From positions 2,419,001-2,483,000 of the forward strand of contig CANUEZ040000180.1 in NCBI GenBank assembly GCA_948099385.1: a DNA stretch of 64,000 nucleotides, given 5' to 3'. The notes below the pieces were generated by a model, which worked only from the letters and a program-made list of their open reading frames with translations, searched no databases and was not told the origin of the DNA. This document shows, one piece after another, positions 57,506 through 64,000 of the stretch. Position numbers and translations under genes: made by a program. The DNA comes from Fasciola hepatica (taxonomy: Eukaryota; Platyhelminthes; Trematoda; Plagiorchiida; Fasciolidae). How positions within the stretch are numbered: the first letter of the stretch is position 1; the number at the start of each line of letters is the position of its first letter.

Positions 57506-58306
57506 ATGTCTGCCGAACGGAAATCCTGCTCAGACCCCACCGTTGGGGCGATCACGCTGCACATACCGGCATTCACACCTGCTGATCCAGAACTCTGGTT
57601 CACGCTGGTCGAGTTAGAATTCGAAAACTGCCGTATAACCAGCGACGCCAGCCGTTTCAGGTGGGTAGCAGGCCGCCTCCCGTCAGAAGTCACAATGCAA
57701 GTAAGGGACGTAATAATCTCTTCCCGAAGCTATGAGGCTTTAAAGGAGGCTGTCATTGCCCGCACGACCCCAACGCAAGACCAACGTATGCAACAACTTC
57801 AAAACGTTGAGCTTGGAAGTAGGAAGCCCTCCGAACTGCTGCGTGAGATGCAGCGCTTGAGAGGACCGACAATAGGTGAGGACCCGCTCTTGAGGGAACT
57901 TTGGCTGCAGCGTTTGCCGCATAACATTCCAGTTTTACTAAGTGCCACACGCAAATGCTCGCTAGAGGAAACTGCAGCGATAGCTGATGACATTATGTCA
58001 CGATACAACCCCGCTGTAGCTGGAGTAACCAAGCCGTCCGTCGCAACGGTGCCTGCCTTGCCCACATCTAACGATCTCGCGTCAGTTTTGTCTAGAATTG
58101 ACGCGAGCCTCCAACGCCTAGCAGTTAGAAGGGGGTCACAGGAGCGGCACCGCGCACGCTCACCTAGGCTCCATAGTCCGTCATTGCGACGCCGTTTCGT
58201 CGGTTCTTCAAAAGAAGGATATTGTAAATACCACATTCGCTTCGGTGAGGGAGCCAAACGATGCGAACGAGGGTGTACGTTTCCCGGTGCTCATCAGGGA
58301 AACTAA
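57506..58306 (+). CDS. Element B Gag
   Basis: 266 residues. The capsid-like part has [15 protein letters not shown] (~31-45), [19 protein letters not shown] (~130-148) and a basic linker ([13 protein letters not shown]). A zinc box C240-x2-H243-x9-C253-x3-C257 follows, the CHCC type seen in element A. The coding frame is intact. The stop at 58304-58306 directly follows the heptamer GGGAAAC, so termination competes with a -1 shift into pol. The leader between LTR and ATG is about 260 nt and contains several T runs. Confidence 0.95.
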   Translation: MSAERKSCSDPTVGAITLHIPAFTPADPELWFTLVELEFENCRITSDASRFRWVAGRLPSEVTMQVRDVIISSRSYEALKEAVIARTTPTQDQRMQQLQNVELGSRKPSELLREMQRLRGPTIGEDPLLRELWLQRLPHNIPVLLSATRKCSLEETAAIADDIMSRYNPAVAGVTKPSVATVPALPTSNDLASVLSRIDASLQRLAVRRGSQERHRARSPRLHSPSLRRRFVGSSKEGYCKYHIRFGEGAKRCERGCTFPGAHQGN

Positions 58307-61300
58307 ACCCCCGGCCCGTGGTGGCGACCCACGAAGCCGGGTATCACACCAATAGTCGTCTTTTGAACGTAAGGGACATTATTTCAAATAACCTATTCCT
58401 TGTAGATACCGGTGCCGAAGTGAGCGTCCTCCCCCGAGCGAAAGACGACAATAGCACACCGCAGGCCCAAACACTACGCGCTGCCAATGGCACGGCCATC
58501 CCAACGTTTGGCCAGCGGTCGCTCACCTTAAACTTGGGTTTAAAGCGTAATTTTCGTTGGGTATTCATCATCGCCGACGTCCCGTACCCAATTCTAGGCA
58601 TTGACTTCCTGCAGCACTTTGACTTGTTAGTTGATGCACGGCGCCGCAGAGTGGTGGATCGTCAGACCACTTTCGCTGTTGCGGGTCATAATTCGCGAGT
58701 GAATCACGTCACGCCCTTTTACGTTCAACCACCGGCACACCAACCTTATAGCGAACTCATCGCCGCCTACCCGGCCATGTTTCGGCAGGCCGGGCCTCTC
58801 CCAGCAGTGACGATCAGTGTCACTCACCATATCGACACTAAGGGACCCCCAGTGTTTAGTAGGCCGCGTCGGTTAGCACCAGACAAGCTTCGTGTTGCAC
58901 AGGCCGAATTCGAACATATGCTAGAACTGGGTATAATACGCCCTTCTAGTAGCCCTTGGGCTTCCCCCCTTCATATGGTTCCTAAGGCTAGTGGCGACTG
59001 GCGACCTTGTGGTGATTACAGAGCACTTAACAAAGTCACCGTCCCGGACCGATACCCGATTCCCCATATACAGGATCTTACTTCGTCTTTATCAGGTTGC
59101 TCCATCTTCAGCCGTATCGATTTAGTTCGTGCGTACAACCAGCTCCCGGTAGCAGAGGCCGATATCCCTAAAACTGCCGTCACTACACCTTTCGGGCTGT
59201 TCGAGTTTCTGCGAATGCCGTTTGGACTCAGCAATGCAGCCCAGACCTTTCAACGGTTCATGCACGAGGCAACCCGTGGTTTGGAAAATGTCCACGTATA
59301 CCTGGATGATATTTTGGTGGCGAGTTCTTCAGAGCAAGAGCACGCTACGCACTTACGAGCACTTTCCGAACGCCTTAGCCAGCACGGCGTTACGATCAAT
59401 ATCGCGAAATGCGAATTAGGCCGGTCTGATATCACGTTCATAGGACATTCTATTTCATCCTCGGGTATCCGCCCTCTGTCAGATAAAGTTTCCGCTATTC
59501 GCGACTACCCTGAACCCCAATCTTTTCGCCAGTTGCGTCAGTTTGCCGGCCTGGTGAATTTCTACCGCCGATTTATTCCTCACTGTGCGGAAATGATGCA
59601 ACCCCTCACCGACCTGTTGCGCGGAGGTAAGCGGAAGTTCGTGTTTCCCGACACGGCACAGGCCGCATTCGCCTAGGTCAAAGATGCTGTCGCCAACACA
59701 GCACTCCTGACACACCCCGACCCTTTGGCTCCTATTTCGGTAGTGACGGATGCCTCGGACACAGCGGTTGGAGCAGTACTGCAACAGTTCGTAGATGACT
59801 CTTGGCAACCTTTAGCATTCTTCTCCAAGCGCCTACAACCCGCGGAATCAAGGTACAGCACGTTCGGTAGAGAGTTATTAGCCATCTACTTGGGAATCCG
59901 TCATTTTCGACATGCACTCGAAGGCCGTTCGTTCACGGTGTTTACAGACCACAAGCCTGTGGTTTACGCACTAAAGTCAGCTTCCGATCGATACTCGCCA
60001 CGCGAGATTCGCCACTTAGACTTTGTCTCACAGTTTACTGTGGACATACGACACGTCTCTGGAGTATTTAATCCCGTCGCTGACGCCTTATCGCGCGTAT
60101 ATCAACTAAGTCTGTCACAAACGCCTAACATCAATTTGGACGCAATGGCACAGGCTCAAACTATGGACCCTGACATCGAACGACTTCGGCAAAACGGTTC
60201 TTTGAGTTTAACCACAGTGCCTATCCCAGCTTCCCAGAATACCATCGTGTGCGATGTATCGCAAGGTCGCCCTAGGCCAGTAGTTCCTGCTGCCCACCGT
60301 TATCCTACGTTCCTGACACTCCATAATCTGGCTCATCCGGGTGTGACTGCCTCGGTGAAACTGATAACTGAGCGTTTTGTTTGGCACAATGTCAAACGAG
60401 ATGTCGGTCAATGGGCTCGTGCTTGTCTGCAGTGTCAACGTGTTAAGACCCATAGGCACACTAAGGCGGCGTTAGCCAGGTTCCCAGAACCTGAAACACG
60501 TTTTCATCATGTGCACGTCGACCTCGTAGGACCACTCCCACCTTCGCTTGGGTACGTTTACATACTCACATGCGTGGATCGTTTTACTCGCTGGCCGCAG
60601 GCCATCCCTATCCCTCGTCCCACCTCGGAAGAGGCCGCGAAAGCTTTTCTGACCGGTTGGGTTAGTCATTTCGGTTGCCCGGCAATAGTGACCACCGATC
60701 GCGGTCCACACTTTGACGGCGCTTTCGGCAGCCTACTCGCTACGCTCGGTTGCCAACACGTTAAGACGACAGCTTACCACCCTCAGGCCAATGGTATGGT
60801 TGAGCGTTTCCACCGGCAATTAAAAGCCGCCCTTCGAGCAAACGGTAACCCCCTTTGGAGTGAAACACTACCATTAGCACTCTTAAGCCTGCGTAGTACC
60901 GTTAAGGAGGAGTTACACACAACACCGGCCGTACTAGTATATGGCTGTACACTTCGTCTGCCTGGGGAGTTGGTAGCCCCCTCACCAACCGTGACTTTCG
61001 ACTACGGTGACTATGCTCAGCGCCTTACGCAGCACATGCGAGTGCTCAAGGCCAGTCCGCCGCGTGAACAACAGTCTACAAGTTATGTCCCAACTGCGTT
61101 AGGAACCGCTACCCATGTATTCCTTCGCGTCGATGGCGTTCGATCACCACTACAAGCGCCATACACTGGCCCGTTTCGGGTGATAAAACGTAGGGCAAAA
61201 ACATTTGTCATAGATATCAACGGACGACACGACACCGTATCTATCGATCGTCTCAAACCTGCCGTCATTGAGTGCAAGCCGCTCGGCCAATTTACGCCCA

Positions 61301-61494
61301 CTCAAGTCGCTCAGTCACCTGCATCGAGCGAGTTACCACTCGAATCACCCCCAATTACGCCTAGTGAGGACTCGGCAGCTAGTCCATCAGATTCTACAAC
61401 CGTACCCGCAACGCGAAGTAGCCGTCGCGGTCGCCAACTACGAAATCCCGTCCGCTTCGCCGATTTCGTGACGATTTTTACAACCGACTGTTAG
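58261..61494 (+). pseudogene. Element B Pol with one premature amber stop
   Basis: A frame -1 to gag encodes protease (LVDTGAE, residue ~47), reverse transcriptase ([15 protein letters not shown] near 59302-59313) and, after a TAG at 59674-59676, the rest in the same frame. RNase H has VVTDASDTAVGAVL, TDHK and VADALSR. The integrase zinc domain has HNLAHPG and CLQC. The core has HVDLVGP, TTDRG and MVERF, with 34 residues between the last Asp and Glu. A GPF motif and Pro/Ser-rich tail follow. Element A has Glu at the matching position, so a single GAG-to-TAG change is likely. All visible catalytic residues are kept. Readthrough cannot be excluded but no readthrough context is evident. Confidence 0.9.
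58297..58341 (+). promoter_or_regulatory. Candidate gag-pol -1 frameshift signal, element B
   Basis: GGGAAAC (58297-58303), read G GGA AAC in the gag frame, directly precedes the gag TAA. It fits the XXXYYYZ rule. After a 6-base spacer, CCCGGC (58310-58315) pairs with GCCGGG (58336-58341) and CGTGG (58317-58321) with CCACG (58329-58333), around a 7-base loop. Slip site, spacing and stem are all as expected for programmed -1 frameshifting. Confidence 0.8.
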
Positions 61495-62067
61495 CAATAA
61501 GTTGGGAAGTTCGCCATGGATTTACCAAACAACAGACCCGTGAAATTACAATCGGTAGTTATGATTTCATTTTCTTCTGGTCTCCTAGCGACTACAACAA
61601 CACCGAACATCGTTTGTGTGTTGTTATTACGGTCCAACATCCGCCGGCGCCCTCAGGCGCTATTTTGTTCCAGTTTACCTTGCCCTCTCTCAGACGGATC
61701 TAACAAGTCAAATTGGCTTCATCCGTAGCCTGTCTGACTCCCGTGCACGTTCAAGGAGCCAACCGCTCACTGGACAACGGGACGATTGTTCAGCCTGGCA
61801 CTGGAGACGGCAACTGGACGCCTTTTTGGATGGACCTGACGAGGCATTTTCCGGCTTGCATTCGTATGAGACCCGCGGGCGCCAAAACACAGTTGGACCC
61901 ACGCACATCGGATCTCGAGAGTGCAGGCACCGGTAAACTCATCAGCAGTCGTTCGACGTCAACAACAGTATAACGGAGAAGCTATGAGGAGTTCCTGGAC
62001 AACCAATAATTCCGGCTTACCATCACGATCGAAGCCCAACTCCGTCGGACTTCTAGGAGGAGGCCCC
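61495..62067 (+). other. Element B 3' noncoding stretch with polypurine tract
   Basis: 573 bp between the pol stop and the 3' LTR, against 84 bp in element A. Short overlapping frames are present but none has a signal peptide plus membrane anchor, so no env-like gene is supported. AGGAGGAGGCCCC at 62055-62067 is the likely polypurine tract. Confidence 0.7.
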
Positions 62068-62375
62068 TGTAGCGGTTGCCATCTTCGTTCATACTTTTAC
62101 CACGTTTATTGTTTAACTGAACGCTGACTGCCAAGCGCGGTTGCCATTTGACCGTTGCTCTTGCGCACGCTCTCACGCACGCTCCCAAATACACGCTAAC
62201 CACTATCTCTCCCAATCGCCTTCTCGTTCTCACGGGTCGTGGAGAATACTGTTCTGGTTAACGTATTTGTGCAGTGCCGCACATTAGAGTAACGTGCAGG
62301 TGGTCCACGCAGTACAAAGGACCGAAGCACGCGTTTACTAAGGAAACCGCGAAGTAAGGTCTAATCAACCTTACA
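62068..62375 (+). repeat. Element B 3' LTR
   Basis: 308 bp, appears identical to the 5' copy, ends CCTTACA before the GCCC duplication. Confidence 0.95.
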
Positions 62376-62379
62376 GCCC

Positions 62380-63179
62380 TTCCTGCGAACATTGCCATGT
62401 ACGCAGACGATGTAACCCTATGGAGTTCAAGCGTTGAAGACCTGCAAATTGCAGTTTATGAAACAAAACACTGGTTCGAGGACTGGAACCTCCCAGTTAA
62501 TGATGACAAATGCATGAGCATGTCTTTCGTCAGAGAGACTGGTCACACGTTTTCCATTAACGGAGCAACCACATCGCCAACGGTTGACCGACACAAGCTG
62601 CTCGGTTTCTGGTTAGCTTGTAACTTATCCTGCTCTCATCATCACCAACTTGTGAGCAAGTCTGCCTTTCCAGTCCTAAACATGATTCGAAGGTCCTTCC
62701 CGCGCATATCTTAGGATGATTTCCCCATAATTCTCGGCACGTATATCCGACCTCTGCTGGAGTACGGTAGTCAGATAGTGCACTCTGGTCTTGTCCGAGA
62801 CCGTGAGATCCTAGAAAGAGTACAGCGGGCCTCCACCAAGGCAGTAAGGGATCTATCCCATCTACCTTATCCCGTCCGCCTCTCACTCCTCAACCTCTAT
62901 CCCCTTGACGTAAGACGCGTAAGAGGTGATCTGTTTTTGATGTTCCACCTTTTTGAATCAGGTCAAAGCGATTGCTTCTTCTCCGTCTGTCCAGCCTCTT
63001 CTCTCCGTGGTCACAGCAGAGAAGTTTTCAAACCGAGGCCACGCACTTCACTAAGGATTAACCTTTTTAGCTATAGGGTTGTTACTATGTGGAATGCACT
63101 TTCGGAAGATATTGTTCCCTTGCAGAACAAAACTATCTTCAAGAAAAAGCTAGACCTCTACCTGGGTCTCTCCCAATAA
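62380..63179 (+). pseudogene. Element C reverse transcriptase, 3' half
   Basis: Resumes in frame with PANIAMYADDVTLWSS, whose YADD is the catalytic box, then DKCMSMSFVRETGHTF and KLLGFWL. A stop occurs at 62712-62714, then YIRPLLEYGSQIVHSG, ILERVQRASTKAVRDL and a C-terminal DVRRVRGDLFLMFHLF typical of CR1/jockey-like proteins. It ends with TAA at 63177-63179. Confidence 0.85.
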
Positions 63180-63573
63180 TTCCTTGTCAAAAAACAAAAT
63201 AGATGTATTTTATTGCATATATGTTCATGAATGTCGCACCCTCACTCCGCTTAAGGCACTGTCCACGGTGAGACACTGCATGATGTTATGTGTATCTTGT
63301 TTTCGCTGCCATCCCCGCACTTCCCTGCTTCTTTTTACTCCCGTTTCAGCTCAGTGAATCCGACAGAAGATCAAAGATTTCCTCAAGATCTGGGACAATT
63401 GGGCTCAAAGCCTCGAACCCGTGTAGTACTTCAAGACTTGAAGACTTCAATACCACTGAGTATTAGCTGCCGAAGTGATGACTTTAGCTTTAAGTGAGTT
63501 TGAATTTGAGTCAGTGGTGTCAGTGGTTGGGCTACAAGCGGCAGGGGTTTCATAACTCTGATGTTTTTTATTA
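63180..63573 (+). other. Presumed 3' UTR of element C and unassigned sequence
   Basis: No gene. AATAGATG and T-rich sequence follow the stop. A repeat also seen at 37695-37772 lies at 63381-63450 and may belong to the 3' end of element C. No poly(A) or microsatellite tail was identified, so the end of C is not fixed. Confidence 0.45.
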
Positions 63574-63795
63574 GTTTAGAGCTGTTTCCAGCAACTTAGC
63601 TTTTTCGATGACAGTTGTCAGGTCAAATGTTCTCTGCTCAAGTAAATGCTTACGTACGTAACTCAAAAACATACTAGAGATGAAGGGGTCCCGCCCTGCC
63701 TGGTAGCTGTGGTGATCCGCAGTAAAGGCCTAGAAGTGGCACTCTTTGGCTACTGAGAGAAGTTTCTGCATAGACCGACCAAGGGCTTGACCCTC
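63574..63795 (-). pseudogene. Ty3/gypsy gag relic
   Basis: The minus strand reads SMQKLLSVAKECHF, a stop, then FTADHHSYQAGRDPFISSMF, and then YVRKHLLEQRTFDLTTVIEK. The pattern of an acidic site followed by IRQ/VRK-LLE and an A-x-LE helix is typical of gypsy capsid C-termini. It matches neither A nor B Gag. It could be the missing gag of element D, but that is a guess. It is interrupted by the element-B-family LTR at 63797. Confidence 0.5.
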
Positions 63796-63796
63796 A

Positions 63797-64000
63797 TGTA
63801 GCGGTTGCCATCTTCGTTCATACTTTTACCACGTTTATCGTTTAACTGAACGCTGACTGCCAAGCGCGGTGGCCATTTGACCGTTGCTCTTGCGCACGCT
63901 CTCACGCACGCTCCCAAATACACGCTAACCACTATCTCTCCCAATCGCCTTCTCGTTCTCACGGGTCGTGAAGAATACTGTTCTGGTTAACATACTTGCG
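63797..64000 (+). repeat. Element-B-family LTR, third copy (cut by window end)
   Basis: Starts TGTAGCGG and follows the 308-bp LTR to the window end with about six to seven scattered substitutions over 204 bp. Either a solo LTR or the 5' LTR of another element continuing outside. Confidence 0.9.

Larger units (their letters stand above)
56938..62375 (+). mobile_element. Element B: complete CsRn1-clade Ty3/gypsy retrotransposon
   Basis: 5438 bp with two 308-bp LTRs that look identical, flanked by the 4-bp duplication GCCC (56934-56937 and 62376-62379). It has a primer site, gag, pol in the -1 frame with one amber stop, a noncoding stretch of about 570 bp, and a polypurine tract. It belongs to the same clade as element A, but the LTRs are unrelated in sequence and the proteins are clearly diverged, so it is a separate family. 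Inserted in element C in the same orientation. Confidence 0.95.
55520..63179 (+). mobile_element. Element C: CR1-like non-LTR retrotransposon, split by element B
   Basis: The endonuclease C-terminus (LDLVITNDRF and SDHILIGFDY, 55544-55660) leads into the linker and reverse transcriptase, which is cut at 56937 by element B and resumes at 62376. The protein end is at 63179. Its 5' part is missing at the border with the LTR of element E. CR1-clade elements of this type (for example SR1) are known in schistosomes. Several stops and frameshifts mark it as inactive. Confidence 0.85.

Noticed and set aside
61616..61936. Possible env-like frame in element B
   Set aside because: No signal peptide, no membrane anchor and strongly basic, overlapping other frames.
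1..64000. CRISPR array, bacterial operons or prophage
   Set aside because: The repeats present are microsatellites, minisatellites and LTRs; gene content is eukaryotic.

Overview
The window looks like nuclear DNA of a parasitic flatworm, most likely a digenean trematode (Clonorchis/Opisthorchis/Paragonimus/Fasciola type). The grounds are two Ty3/gypsy elements with the unusual CX2HX9CX3C Gag box and Trp-tRNA-like primer site known from the CsRn1 clade, together with RTE, CR1-like, Penelope-like and Tc1/mariner sequences in long stretches of microsatellite-rich noncoding DNA. The species is inference; no rRNA or mitochondrial marker is present.

Region 1 (1-28 kb) is gene-poor. It holds one convincing cellular gene, a single-exon protocadherin-like receptor on the minus strand (9662-13309, possibly starting at 13516), with about seven cadherin repeats, one membrane span and a tail of about 130 residues. 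Around it are a decayed Tc1/mariner transposase (2.1-3.0 kb), a 218-bp TA-flanked MITE (4361-4578), an inverted pair of 21-bp minisatellite arms (6.98-7.08 and 7.56-7.67 kb), tRNA-derived relics, a Penelope-like fragment with a GIY-YIG-type motif (20.1-20.7 kb), and a young 5'-truncated RTE retrotransposon with an open 541-codon frame and an exact 10-bp target duplication (23905-25767).

Region 2 (28-43 kb) is a graveyard: minus-strand CR1/jockey-like relics (28.4-29.6, 31.0-33.2, 36.7-37.1 kb), a plus-strand gypsy relic with a detached LTR (29.77-30.67 kb), an 82-bp tandem repeat (37.8-38.0 kb) and a purine-skewed stretch.

Region 3 (43-64 kb) is a nest of retrotransposons. From left to right: element F (+, decayed CsRn1-type, 43.06-45.44 kb); element D (-, integrase end only, 45.46-46.55 kb); element E (-, 46.56-55.52 kb, decayed gypsy with CCHC-type Gag and 146-bp LTR), which is broken by an old solo LTR (47953-48501) and by complete element A (+, 49677-54990); element C (+, CR1-like, 55.52-63.18 kb), whose reverse transcriptase is split just before its YADD motif by complete element B (+, 56938-62375); then a gag relic (-) and another element-B-family LTR running off the end. 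A and B have 4-bp target duplications and LTRs identical or nearly so by eye, so both are recent. A is fully open; B carries one amber stop.

The most notable signal is that A and B both place pol in the -1 frame of gag and both carry a heptamer ending in AAAC at the matching position, followed after 5-6 nt by a strong inverted repeat. This is a textbook layout for programmed -1 frameshifting, with the stem sequences themselves not conserved between the two elements.
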